Shown here one piece after another: positions 16,677 through 24,462 of a stretch of DNA of 64,000 nucleotides. The translations under genes and the position numbers were made by a program. Below the pieces are notes generated by a model. It made no database searches and was not told the origin of the DNA. It worked only from the letters and a program-made list of their open reading frames with translations. Origin of the DNA: Streptomyces typhae. GTDB lineage: Bacteria; Actinomycetota; Actinomycetes; Streptomycetales; Streptomycetaceae. Positions within the stretch are counted from its first letter, which is position 1. The number at the start of each line of letters is the position of its first letter. The stretch lies in the NCBI RefSeq assembly GCF_009755605.1, contig NZ_WPNZ01000014.1:124001-188000 (forward strand). The letters run 5' to 3'.

Positions 16677-16738
16677 CTACTTGGCGGGCGGCGTGGTCTT
16701 CTTCGCCCTACTTGGCGGGCGGCGTGGTCTTCTTCGCC
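16677..16738. repeat. 31-bp exact tandem duplication of a gene end
   Basis: The 31 bp that encode the last codons and stop of the histone-like gene (16708-16738) are repeated exactly at 16677-16707, immediately beyond the stop. Because 31 is not a multiple of 3, the extra copy is out of frame and noncoding. This is either a recent slippage event or an assembly artefact. Confidence 0.95.
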
Positions 16739-17439
16739 GTCGTGGACGTCGACGTGTTCGTCGATGTGGACGCCGTCGACGACGGTGCCGTCTTCTTGGC
16801 GGCGGGCTTCTTGGCCGTCGTGGTGCTCTTCTTGGCGGCAGGCTTGTCCGTGGACGTGGACGTGGACGTGGATGTGGACGAGGACGTGGCTGCGGCGGAG
16901 GGGCCGCTGTCGGACGCACCCGTGTCCGAGGACGCCGAGTTCGAGCCCGTGCCGGAGGAGGCGGCGCCTTCGCCGTTCGCGGCCTCGTCGGGCTCCACCT
17001 GGACAGCGAGGTCGGTCAGGCCCTCGGCGGCCTCGCCGCGCCAGGACCGCACGGTCTGCTCACCGTGCTCGGCGACCTGGTCGTACTTCTCCCGCGCCTG
17101 GACCGCGTACTCGACGGCGACGCCGACGCTGCGCAGGGCCAGGTCCTGTGCGCCTTCGCCGAGCTTCTTCAGGTCCGTGTCCAGGGAGCCGAAGAACTCG
17201 CCGACCTTGGCCTGGATGACCTCGCGGGCCTCCTTGGCGCGGGCAGCGGCCTTGTCCTGGACGTCCTTGGGGTCGGTGTTGCGGACGGCGTCGATCCGCG
17301 CCGGGGCCTCCGCGGCGAGCTGCTCGATGAGGCCGGGCACCTTCTTGGCCTGCTGGTACGCGAGGTCGGCGCCGCCGGCGAAGAAGTAGAGGGGCTTGGG
17401 GTCGGTGAGCGTCTTGCGTACGTCGTCGGTGATGGGCAT
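16708..17439 (-). CDS. Histone-like protein with Lys/Ala/Thr tail
   Basis: 243 residues. Residues 1-150 are a charged helical domain (TDVRKTL-like start, DLAYQQAKKVPGLIEQLAAEAPARI, EKYDQVAEHGEQTVRSW) resembling apolipoprotein/heparin-binding helices. The tail from about 165 is Ser/Thr-rich and then has PAAKK and TAKK repeats like eukaryotic H1 and mycobacterial HupB tails. It probably binds nucleic acid or acidic polymers. The ATG at 17439 follows GGGAGGA. The repeat-encoded tail ends at the site of the tandem duplication. No enzymatic motif. Confidence 0.75.
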   Translation of the reverse strand: MPITDDVRKTLTDPKPLYFFAGGADLAYQQAKKVPGLIEQLAAEAPARIDAVRNTDPKDVQDKAAARAKEAREVIQAKVGEFFGSLDTDLKKLGEGAQDLALRSVGVAVEYAVQAREKYDQVAEHGEQTVRSWRGEAAEGLTDLAVQVEPDEAANGEGAASSGTGSNSASSDTGASDSGPSAAATSSSTSTSTSTSTDKPAAKKSTTTAKKPAAKKTAPSSTASTSTNTSTSTTAKKTTPPAK

Positions 17440-17495
17440 GGCGAATGGTCCTCCCGGATTCGCTTCGGCTTGCGGGCCGCTCGCCCCGGACAGCC

Positions 17496-18128
17496 CTAGG
17501 AGGGCTCGCCCTGGGACTGCTCGCTCTGGGGCGGCTCGCCCGCGGATTGCTTGCGTGTGGGTGGCGCGTCGTCGTCTCCGCCGTCGGCCCGGACGCCGCC
17601 GTCCCCCGCCGCGTCCAGGTCGATGTCGTCCGCGTCCGGATCGATGCCGATGCCATGGGCGTCCACACCGACGTCGATGCCGTCGGCACCGTCGATGCCT
17701 TCGACGTGCGGGCCGACGCCGTTCGCGTCCAGGCCGACGACGTTCGCGCCCTGGCCTGCGCCGTCGGCGTCCGCCGAGGTCACGAAGCCGTTCTCCTTGC
17801 GGAACGACTCGTAGATCTGCAGCAGCACCTGCTTCTGCCGCTCGTTGATGGAGGGGTCGGCGAGGATGACGGCGCGCGTCTCCAGCTCGTCCCGCTCCTT
17901 CTCGTCGAGGATCCCCGCCCGGACGTACAACGTCTCGGCCGAGATCCTCAGCGCCTTGGCCACCTGTTGCAGCACCTCGGCGCTCGGCTTGCGCAGCCCG
18001 CGCTCGATCTGGCTCAGATACGGATTCGACACCCCGGCGGCATCGGCGAGCTGCCTGAGCGACAGCTGCGCGGTGCGCCGCTGCTCGCGCAGGTACTCCC
18101 CGAGATTGCCGACGTTGAGCGATGCCAT
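17496..18128 (-). CDS. XRE-family HTH regulator with acidic tail
   Basis: 210 residues. The N-terminal helix-turn-helix (LGEYLREQRRTAQLSLRQLADAAGVSNPYLSQIERG) is followed by a helical segment (to about 115). The C-terminal tail is a low-complexity Asp/Gly/Val/Ile sequence, likely disordered. The ATG at 18128 opens MASLNVGNLG; a five-codon longer frame is unlikely. The palindrome 31-50 nt upstream is its likely operator. The histone-like gene follows 56 bp downstream and may be in the same operon. Confidence 0.85.
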   Translation of the reverse strand: MASLNVGNLGEYLREQRRTAQLSLRQLADAAGVSNPYLSQIERGLRKPSAEVLQQVAKALRISAETLYVRAGILDEKERDELETRAVILADPSINERQKQVLLQIYESFRKENGFVTSADADGAGQGANVVGLDANGVGPHVEGIDGADGIDVGVDAHGIGIDPDADDIDLDAAGDGGVRADGGDDDAPPTRKQSAGEPPQSEQSQGEPS

Positions 18129-18158
18129 GAGTCGATGGTGCACCCATCCCGCTAACTA

Positions 18159-18178
18159 TTGCAAGCACGCGCTTGCAA
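18159..18178. promoter_or_regulatory. Palindromic operator TTGCAAGC-ACGC-GCTTGCAA
   Basis: Perfect 8-bp arms with a 4-bp spacer lie 31 nt before the XRE start. Reading the minus strand, TAGTTA directly follows the palindrome as a possible -10, so a bound repressor would cover the -35. Autoregulation is the simplest reading. Confidence 0.65.
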
Positions 18179-18225
18179 AAGTGCGCCACGCCACGCGCCG
18201 CCGCCCTCGACAGGCCGCGGAAGGC

Positions 18226-19029
18226 CTAACGCTTCACGACCTTGGCGAAGGAAGCCCTCGCCCAGAAGTAGCCGACGGCGGAGAGGCCGAGGAGCCAGGC
18301 CAGGGAGGTCCAGGCGTCGTTGCCGATGCCGGTGCCGAGGAGCAGGCCGCGCAGGGTCTCGTTGATCGGGGTGAAGGGCTGGTACTCGGCGAACCAGCGC
18401 AGGCCGTCCGGCATCGACTCGGGGGTGACGACCGCGGAGCCGAGGAAGGGCAGGAACGTCAGCGGCATGGGGGCGTTGGAGGCGGTCTCCACGCTCTGCG
18501 AGCCGAGGCCCATCGCCGCCGAGACCCAGGCGAGGGCGAAGGCCAGGGCGAGAAGGAGGCCGAACGCGGCCAGCCACTCCACCACGCTCGCGTCCGGCCG
18601 GAAGCCCACCGCGACGGCTACGAGGACGACCAGGACCAGGCTGATCATGGTCTGGATGACGTTGCCGACCACATGGCCCACGAGCACCGAGGCCCGGGAG
18701 ATCGCCATGGTGCGGAAGCGGTTGATGATGCCCTCGGTCATGTCCGAGCAGACCGACACCGCCGTGGAGATGGCGGCCGAGGTCACGGCCATCAGGAGGA
18801 TGCCGGGCGTGACGTAGTTGGTGTAGTCGCCCCGGTCGCCGCCGCCCGCGGCGCCAGGGATGTCGATGCCGCCGCCGAGCGCGCCGCCGAAGACGTACAC
18901 GAACAGGAGCAGCATCAGCAGGGGCATGGCGACGACGGAGATCGTCATCGACGGATAGCGCCGGGCGTGCTTGAGGTTGCGGCGCAGCATCGTCATCGAG
19001 TCGCGCACGGCGTACGAGTCGGCGCTCAT
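18226..19029 (-). CDS. ABC-2 type transporter permease (DrrB-like)
   Basis: 267-residue membrane protein with six predicted segments and the ABC-2 pattern YVTPGILLMAVTSAAISTAVSVCSDMTEGIINRFRTMAISR, split here by a cytoplasmic loop. PINETLRGLLLG lies near the end. Its ATG overlaps the ATPase stop as ATGA. It forms an exporter with the upstream ATPase, of the daunorubicin-resistance (DrrAB) type. The substrate is unknown. Confidence 0.88.
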   Translation of the reverse strand: MSADSYAVRDSMTMLRRNLKHARRYPSMTISVVAMPLLMLLLFVYVFGGALGGGIDIPGAAGGGDRGDYTNYVTPGILLMAVTSAAISTAVSVCSDMTEGIINRFRTMAISRASVLVGHVVGNVIQTMISLVLVVLVAVAVGFRPDASVVEWLAAFGLLLALAFALAWVSAAMGLGSQSVETASNAPMPLTFLPFLGSAVVTPESMPDGLRWFAEYQPFTPINETLRGLLLGTGIGNDAWTSLAWLLGLSAVGYFWARASFAKVVKR

Positions 19030-20063
19030 CGCCGGGCCTCCTTGGCTGCGGGGTGCAACGCGTCCGCGCTGTACGCGTCCGCGCTGTACGGGTGCGGGGC
19101 GTGGGCCGTCCGGCCCTGGCCGGTCAGGGTCAGGAAGACGTCGTCGAGGTCGGGGGTGTGCACGGTGAGCGTCTCGGCCTGGACGCCCGCGCCCTCCAGG
19201 ACGTCGAGCACCGCACGCAGGGCGGAGATGCTGCCGTCGCTCGGGACCTGGAGGCTCAGCGTCTCGTCGTCGCGGACGACCGTGGAGAGCGCGAGGCGGT
19301 CCACGGCGGCCTCCAGCTGCCCGATGTCGTCGAACCGCAGCCGGATGTGCCCGCCGGGAATGAGGCGCTTGAGCTCGTCCGCCGTGCCCTCGGCGACGAT
19401 CCTGCCGCCGTCGAGGACCGCTATGCGGTCGGCGAGCTGGTCGGCCTCCTCCAGGTACTGCGTCGTCAGGAAGATGGTGGTGCCGCCCGCGACCAGGTCG
19501 CGGATGAGTTCCCACATCGTGCGGCGGCTGCGCGGGTCGAGGCCCGTCGTCGGCTCGTCGAGGAAGATGACGTCGGGCTCGCCGACCAGGGTCATCGCCA
19601 GGTCGAGCTTGCGCCGCATGCCCCCGGAGAACGCCGACGCGGTCTTCTTCGCCACGTCGGCGAGGTCGAAGCGGGCCAGGAGCTCGGCGGCGCGGCGCCT
19701 GCCCTCGGCCCGGTCGAGGTGGAGCAGGTCCGCGACGAGGAGCATGTTCTCCTCCGCGGTGAGCAGGTCGTCCACCGCGGCGAACTGCCCCGTGACGCCG
19801 ATGGCGGAGCGCACGGCGTCCGCCTCCCGCTCCAGGGAGCGGCCCGCGACGAGCGCACTGCCCCCGTCGGCGGCGATCAGCGTGGAGAGGATCTGGACGG
19901 TGGTGGTCTTGCCGGCTCCGTTGGGGCCGAGGAGGGCGAAGATCGTGCCCGGGGCGACATCCAGGTCGATGCCGTCGAGCACCACCTTCTCGCCGTACGC
20001 CTTGCGCAGCCCCTTGGCGGCGATGCCCTGCGGCGGGGCGGTCCCAACGGTGGTGGCAGTCAT
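19026..20063 (-). CDS. ABC transporter ATPase (DrrA-like)
   Basis: 345 residues. Walker A is GPNGAGKTTT, the signature is FSGGMRRKLDLA, Walker B is VIFLDEPTTGLD and the switch is TTQYLEEADQLA. The C-terminal 110 residues are the DrrA-type extension (LRFDDIGQLEAA, LDDVFLTLTG). The tail has a short ADAYSADAL repeat. It is the upstream gene of a two-gene exporter operon. Confidence 0.92.
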   Translation of the reverse strand: MTATTVGTAPPQGIAAKGLRKAYGEKVVLDGIDLDVAPGTIFALLGPNGAGKTTTVQILSTLIAADGGSALVAGRSLEREADAVRSAIGVTGQFAAVDDLLTAEENMLLVADLLHLDRAEGRRRAAELLARFDLADVAKKTASAFSGGMRRKLDLAMTLVGEPDVIFLDEPTTGLDPRSRRTMWELIRDLVAGGTTIFLTTQYLEEADQLADRIAVLDGGRIVAEGTADELKRLIPGGHIRLRFDDIGQLEAAVDRLALSTVVRDDETLSLQVPSDGSISALRAVLDVLEGAGVQAETLTVHTPDLDDVFLTLTGQGRTAHAPHPYSADAYSADALHPAAKEARR

Positions 20064-20187
20064 CGTGCCGCCGCCTCCTCATCCCTTGATGGTCCGGGTG
20101 ATACGTATGTTCCGCGTTGTCCGTGGGCCCCCTGGCATGCCGGGAGCCTCGCGATGCCGCGTCGTCGTCGGCACTGCCCGGCGGCCG

Positions 20188-21030
20188 TCAGGCGTTGCGG
20201 CGGATCACGATGTCGCCGACGCCCGTGCGGGCGCGGACGGTGACGGACTCGGCGTCCGGGCCGGGGGCCGCGGCGGTGTCGATCGAGTTGTGCACCGTGC
20301 CCGCGTGGGACTTGACCTCCAGCTGGGCGACGCTGGTCCTGCGGATGCCGACCTCGACGCCGCCGTCGGACGTCTCCAGGGTGACCATGCCGCGGATCAC
20401 CTCGTCGACCTTGATCGTGCCGCTGTCCGCCGTGATGTCGACCGCGCCGTGCGCGACGCCCACGGCGACGGCGCCGTACGCGGCGGTGGCGCGCAGTTCG
20501 CCGGTGACCTCGCGGATGGTGGTGTCGCCCTTGAAGTTCCTTACGGTGGCGGCGCCCGCGACGTCCCCGAGCTCGACCCGGCCGGCCGCCTCGGCCTCCA
20601 CGTCGCCGGTGGCCCGGTCCAGGCGGATGTCACCCAAGCTCGTCTTGAGGAAGGCCGCGTCGGCCTCGGCCACCCGGACGTCACCGGACGCGGTCTCCAA
20701 GCGGCAGTCGCCGAGGCGTCCTTCGGTGGTGAAGGCGCCCACGGCCGTCAGCGCCCGGACGTCCGATCCCGCGGGCAGCTCGATGGTGACGTCGACCGAA
20801 CCGGTCTTGCCGCCGAAGAGCGAGCGCTTCTTGGCGCCCTTGATCAGGAGCGTGCCGCCCTTGCAGGAGACCTCGGTCTGCTCGGCCGCCTTCACGTCGG
20901 CCTGCTCGGCCCCGTTCGACGGCGTCACCGTGACGACGGTGTCGAGCCGCTTGCTCGCCGAGATGTGCGCGGTGCCCATGTCGAATTCGATGACAGCGGA
21001 GATGGGCTCGGGGGTGTCGAAAGAAGGCAT
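20188..21030 (-). CDS. DUF4097 beta-helix-like protein
   Basis: 280 residues made of repeated short strands (LETASGDVRVAEADAAFLKTS, LGDIRLDRATGDVEAEAAG pattern), typical of DUF4097/adhesin-like right-handed beta-helix folds. There is no signal peptide. The ATG at 21030 opens MPSFDTPEPISAVIEFDMG. It precedes the ABC operon by 125 bp on the same strand and probably belongs with it. A cluster of TGGCAYCA half-sites lies upstream. In other streptomycetes a small HicB-like antitoxin gene often precedes this gene; none is visible here. Confidence 0.8.
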   Translation of the reverse strand: MPSFDTPEPISAVIEFDMGTAHISASKRLDTVVTVTPSNGAEQADVKAAEQTEVSCKGGTLLIKGAKKRSLFGGKTGSVDVTIELPAGSDVRALTAVGAFTTEGRLGDCRLETASGDVRVAEADAAFLKTSLGDIRLDRATGDVEAEAAGRVELGDVAGAATVRNFKGDTTIREVTGELRATAAYGAVAVGVAHGAVDITADSGTIKVDEVIRGMVTLETSDGGVEVGIRRTSVAQLEVKSHAGTVHNSIDTAAAPGPDAESVTVRARTGVGDIVIRRNA

Positions 21031-21153
21031 GGCCGTCCTGTTCTGACTGTGGTGGCGGAACCCGCTGGAGTCAGCGGGCTCGTCGGTCGTCGTGCGCGTC
21101 GTACGTCCCGTCGGCGCGGCCCCCGCGTTCAGCGCGGGCCCCCTCGCCTTCGG

Positions 21154-21215
21154 TGATGCCAGCATGGCATCACCATGGCACCAATGCAACCCTCGTTGGC
21201 ACACACATGGTGCCA
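21154..21215. promoter_or_regulatory. Cluster of TGGCAYCA/TGRTGCCA half-sites
   Basis: TGATGCCA (21154-21161) and TGGCATCA (21165-21172) form a perfect inverted repeat. TGGCACCA (21176-21183), TGGCACAC (21197-21204) and TGGTGCCA (21208-21215) follow. Closely spaced half-sites like these fit a ribbon-helix-helix or similar oligomerising repressor acting on the DUF4097-ABC operon. Confidence 0.6.
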
Positions 21216-21386
21216 CGGGGGCCATTGAGGAGCGTGCCGTACCGGCACCCACCCACGCGCACACGCCGTGACCTGCGGCTTTCCCAGCATCGGGGAGTTG
21301 GCATCGACCATGCCCCCGGGGGCCATTCAGGCGTCAAGAAGGCGTCAAGAAGACGACACGATGCGCCGGGGTGACGCCATGCGGGG

Positions 21387-21983
21387 TCAGCGCGAGCCGG
21401 ACGCGAGACCCGCCAGCGCCGCCGCCACCGTCCGGTGCAGCTCGCCCGCCCCGGCCCCCGCCCGTGACCGCACGTTCACCCCGTACGCGAGCAGTACCAG
21501 CACCTCCGCACCGTCCCCCGGCACCACGCCCGGCGCGAGCTGCCCCTGGTCGCGCGCGGTCTCCAGGACGGCGCGGAACGCGTCCCGCAGGCTCCGGTGG
21601 TGGCCGTCGAGGACGGCGCGGACCTCGGGGTCCGCGGCCTCCTCACCCGCGTACGCGTTGACGAGCATGCAGCCCCACCGGGCGTACTCCCCCTCGCAGC
21701 GCGCGTCCACGAGACCGGCGAAGAACTCCCGTACGGCGGGCAGCCCGCGGGGGTCGGCGGCCAGCGCCGCGCAGACGGGCGCGGACCTCAGCCGCACATG
21801 GCGGCGCAGCGCGGCGAGGTGCAGTTCCCGCTTGTCCCCGAACGTCGCGTACAGGCTGGAGCGGTTGAGTCCGGTCTCGGCGGTGACGGCCTGGATGGAC
21901 GTGGTAGCGGCGCCGTGCCGCCAGAAGAGGCGTTCGGCGCGCTCCAGGGCGCGGTCGGGGTCGAAGTGCTTGATGTCGGGCAC
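21387..21983 (-). CDS. TetR-family repressor
   Basis: 198 residues. The HTH is AERLFWRHGAATTSIQAVTAETGLNRSSLYATFGDKREL. The C-terminal domain resembles the TetR_C subfamily with LVDARCEGEYARWGCMLVNA. It starts at a GTG (21983) behind AGAGGAGGAG. It is divergent from the peroxiredoxin gene across two copies of a 21-bp motif that are its likely operators. Confidence 0.9.
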   Translation of the reverse strand: MPDIKHFDPDRALERAERLFWRHGAATTSIQAVTAETGLNRSSLYATFGDKRELHLAALRRHVRLRSAPVCAALAADPRGLPAVREFFAGLVDARCEGEYARWGCMLVNAYAGEEAADPEVRAVLDGHHRSLRDAFRAVLETARDQGQLAPGVVPGDGAEVLVLLAYGVNVRSRAGAGAGELHRTVAAALAGLASGSR

Positions 21984-22005
21984 GGCGCGACTCCTCCTCT
22001 GCCCT

Positions 22006-22118
22006 CGGCCTCAGCCTCGACCTCGACCTCGGCCTCGACCTCTGCCTCTGCCTCTGCCTCTGCCTCTGCCTCTGGCTCTGGCTCTGCCTCTGCCTCTGGC
22101 TCTGGCTCTGCCTCGGCC
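22006..22118. repeat. 6-bp microsatellite (CCTSKG)n
   Basis: About 110 bp of CCTCGG/CCTCTG/GCTCTG hexamers directly upstream of the TetR start. Such a tract can change length by slippage and would alter the spacing between the operators and the TetR gene. Confidence 0.85.
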
Positions 22119-22128
22119 TCGTACGTTC

Positions 22129-22203
22129 CTGAACTGGGCGTTCCAAGTTACCTCTTGACGCTCCGTCGGTCCCCCCTTCATCCTGAAACGGTCGTTCCAA
22201 GTT
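22129..22203. promoter_or_regulatory. Two copies of a 21-bp putative TetR operator
   Basis: CTGAACTGGGCGTTCCAAGTT (one residue over the short form; 22129-22149) and the same motif with GAAACGGTCGTTCC at its core (22183-22203) lie 54 bp apart in the divergent gap. The second has a near-palindromic GAAACG-GT-CGTTCC. One copy may serve each promoter. Confidence 0.6.
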
Positions 22204-22233
22204 CCGTACAGACAGACAAGGACGGCTCCACCC

Positions 22234-22953
22234 ATGACGCTTCGCGACGAACTCCGCTTCGTGCACGACAACCGGCACGTCAGGCTCTCCGCCGACCGGA
22301 TGGAGACGATGGACCGCAACGCCGCCGCCCTGGCGGCGTCCGGCATCGTGGAGCGCGCCGCCCGCGTGGGCGACCGCGCGCCGGACTTCACGCTCGGCTC
22401 CGCGACGGGCCGCCCGGTGTCGCTGTCCGCCGTGCTCGCCGACGGCCCTGTCGTCCTCACCTTCTACCGGGGCGCGTGGTGCCCCTTCTGCAACCTCGCC
22501 CTGCGCGCCCTCCAGGCCCACCACGAGGCGATCACCGCGCGCGGCGCGCGGCTGCTCGCCGTGTCGCCGCAGATTCCGGACGAGTCGCTGTCCCTGACGC
22601 AGAAGGAGGAGCTGGCCTTCGACGTGCTCAGCGACATCGGCTCCGACGTCGCAGAGCGGTACGGCATCGCTTTCGACCTGGGCGAGGAACTGGGTTCTCT
22701 GTACGACGAGTTGGGTTTCGAGCTGGAGCGCGTGAACGACGGCCACGCCCGGACGCTGCCGCTGCCCGCGACGTACGTGATCGACCGCGACGGCGTGATC
22801 CGCTGGGCGTTCGTGGCGAGCGACTACGCGGTGCGGGCCGAGCCGTCCGACATCCTGGCGGCGCTGGACTCCCTGGACTCCTCGGTCTCTTCGGGCTCCT
22901 TGGCCTCCTCGGGCTCTTCGGGCTCCTTGGCCTCTTCGGACTCCTCGGGCTGA
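22234..22953 (+). CDS. AhpC/TSA-type peroxiredoxin-like protein
   Basis: 239 residues. Thioredoxin-fold reductase/peroxidase with the active site FYRGAWCPFCNLALRAL (Cys83, Cys86) and later PATYVIDRDGVIRWAF. The CxxC form is that of the atypical AhpC-like proteins. A low-complexity Ser/Gly/Leu tail (SSGSLASSGSSG, from about residue 212) is encoded by tandem repeats. AAGGACGG precedes the ATG. It is probably controlled by the divergent TetR. Confidence 0.85.
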   Translation: MTLRDELRFVHDNRHVRLSADRMETMDRNAAALAASGIVERAARVGDRAPDFTLGSATGRPVSLSAVLADGPVVLTFYRGAWCPFCNLALRALQAHHEAITARGARLLAVSPQIPDESLSLTQKEELAFDVLSDIGSDVAERYGIAFDLGEELGSLYDELGFELERVNDGHARTLPLPATYVIDRDGVIRWAFVASDYAVRAEPSDILAALDSLDSSVSSGSLASSGSSGSLASSDSSG

Positions 22954-22982
22954 CCGCGCGGCCTCCCGGGCAGGGTTGCCCC

Positions 22983-24245
22983 ATGACCGACACCACCGCC
23001 CCCTCGTCCCCCTGGTACGCGCACCCCGCCGCCCGGCAGTGGAGCTGTCCGCCTCCGCCCGCCGGGGTCCGCGCCTTCCACGAGTCGCTGGCCGAGTACG
23101 TGCCCACACCCCTCACGGAGGTCCCGGCCCTCGCCGCGGAACTGGGAGTCGGCCGCGTCTTCGTCAAGGATGAGTCGGTGCGGCTCGGCCTGCCCGCGTT
23201 CAAGGCGCTCGGTGCGTTCTGGGCGGTGCACCGGATCCTCGCGCGGCAGCCGCCCGAGGCCCCGCTGGAACTGGTCACCGCGACCGACGGCAACCACGGC
23301 CGTGCGGTGGCCCGGATCGCGCGGCGGCTCGGGCAGCGGGCCCATGTGTTCGTGTCGCAGGGGGTGCACCCCGGGGCGGTGTCCGCGATCGAAGGGGAAG
23401 GGGCGCGGGTGACCCGGGTCGCGGGGAGCTACGACCTGGCGGTACGGGCGGCGGCGGACGCGGCGCGGGCGCAGGGGTCGGTGCTGGTGCAGGACACGGC
23501 CTGGGAGGGGTACGAGGAGGTGCCCGCGTGGATCGTGGAGGGGTACTCCACGCTCTTCGCCGAGGTCGACGCCCAACTCGCCGCAGCGGGCGCGGGAGCG
23601 CCGGAACTCGTGGCCGTGCCCGTGGGCGTGGGGTCGCTCGCGCAGGCGGCCGTCACGCACTACCGGAGCCGGGACGGCGGGGGCCGGGACGGCGGGGGCC
23701 CGGACGGCGGGGGCCCGAACAGCGGGGGCCCGGACGGCCGCAACCCGAACAGCGGGAGCCAGGACAGCCGCAACCCGAACGGCGGGAGCCAGGACCAGGA
23801 CGGCCGCAACCCGGAGGACAGGGGCCGGGGAGACCGGGGAGGCCGGGGCCCGGCGCTGCTCTCCGTGGAGCCCACGGCGGCCGCGCCCGCGCTCGCGGGA
23901 CTCCTGCGCGGCGAGCCGGTGCCCGTGACCACGCGGGAGACGGTGATGGCGGGCCTGAACTGCGGCACCGTGTCCCGGCTCGCCTGGCCGGTCCTCCGGC
24001 GGGGCCTGGACGCGGCGGTGTCGGTCACCGACGCGGACGCCCTGGCGGCGGTACGGGACCTGACCGCGCTCGGGGTGTCGTCGGGACCGTGCGGCGCGGC
24101 CACCCTGGCCGGTGCGCGGGCCGCGCTCACGGGCGCGGCGGCACCGGCCCGCCGCGCCGACCTCGCCGTCGGCCCGCACTCCACGGTGGTCCTCCTCAAC
24201 ACGGAGGGCAGGGAGGCGAACCCTTACGGGTCCCCGGTTCCGTAG
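22983..24245 (+). CDS. PLP-dependent diaminopropionate ammonia-lyase-like enzyme
   Basis: 420 residues, fold type II PLP enzyme. PLP-binding Lys74 is in LPAFKALGAFW, and TATDGNHGRAVARIA is the substrate/phosphate loop. VPVGVGSLAQAAV and GLNCGTVS are the phosphate-binding and C-terminal motifs of 2,3-diaminopropionate ammonia-lyases (to pyruvate and ammonia). Residues 229-288 are an unusual Asp/Gly/Asn/Pro/Arg-rich insertion between core strands, encoded by short repeats. It starts at the ATG at 22983, 29 nt after the peroxiredoxin stop. Confidence 0.82.
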   Translation: MTDTTAPSSPWYAHPAARQWSCPPPPAGVRAFHESLAEYVPTPLTEVPALAAELGVGRVFVKDESVRLGLPAFKALGAFWAVHRILARQPPEAPLELVTATDGNHGRAVARIARRLGQRAHVFVSQGVHPGAVSAIEGEGARVTRVAGSYDLAVRAAADAARAQGSVLVQDTAWEGYEEVPAWIVEGYSTLFAEVDAQLAAAGAGAPELVAVPVGVGSLAQAAVTHYRSRDGGGRDGGGPDGGGPNSGGPDGRNPNSGSQDSRNPNGGSQDQDGRNPEDRGRGDRGGRGPALLSVEPTAAAPALAGLLRGEPVPVTTRETVMAGLNCGTVSRLAWPVLRRGLDAAVSVTDADALAAVRDLTALGVSSGPCGAATLAGARAALTGAAAPARRADLAVGPHSTVVLLNTEGREANPYGSPVP

Positions 24246-24462
24246 GCCCAGCCGCACAGCAGCCGCACTGTACCCAGCCGCACAGCAGCCGCTCCGTACG
24301 GGGGAGCAACACCGCCCTCCAGAGACCGCAGGGACGCCAGAGCCTCCAGGGACTACCGACAGCCCCGGCAGCCCCGACAGGCCCGGCAGCTCCGGCAGCC
24401 CCGGAGCCCCCCCGGCAGCCCCGGAGCCCCCGGAGTCCCGGAGCCCCCGGCCCCCAAGGCCC

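Noticed and set aside
21030..21387. HicB-like antitoxin gene upstream of DUF4097
   Set aside because: No frame in this gap resembles it; only the operator-like repeats are present.
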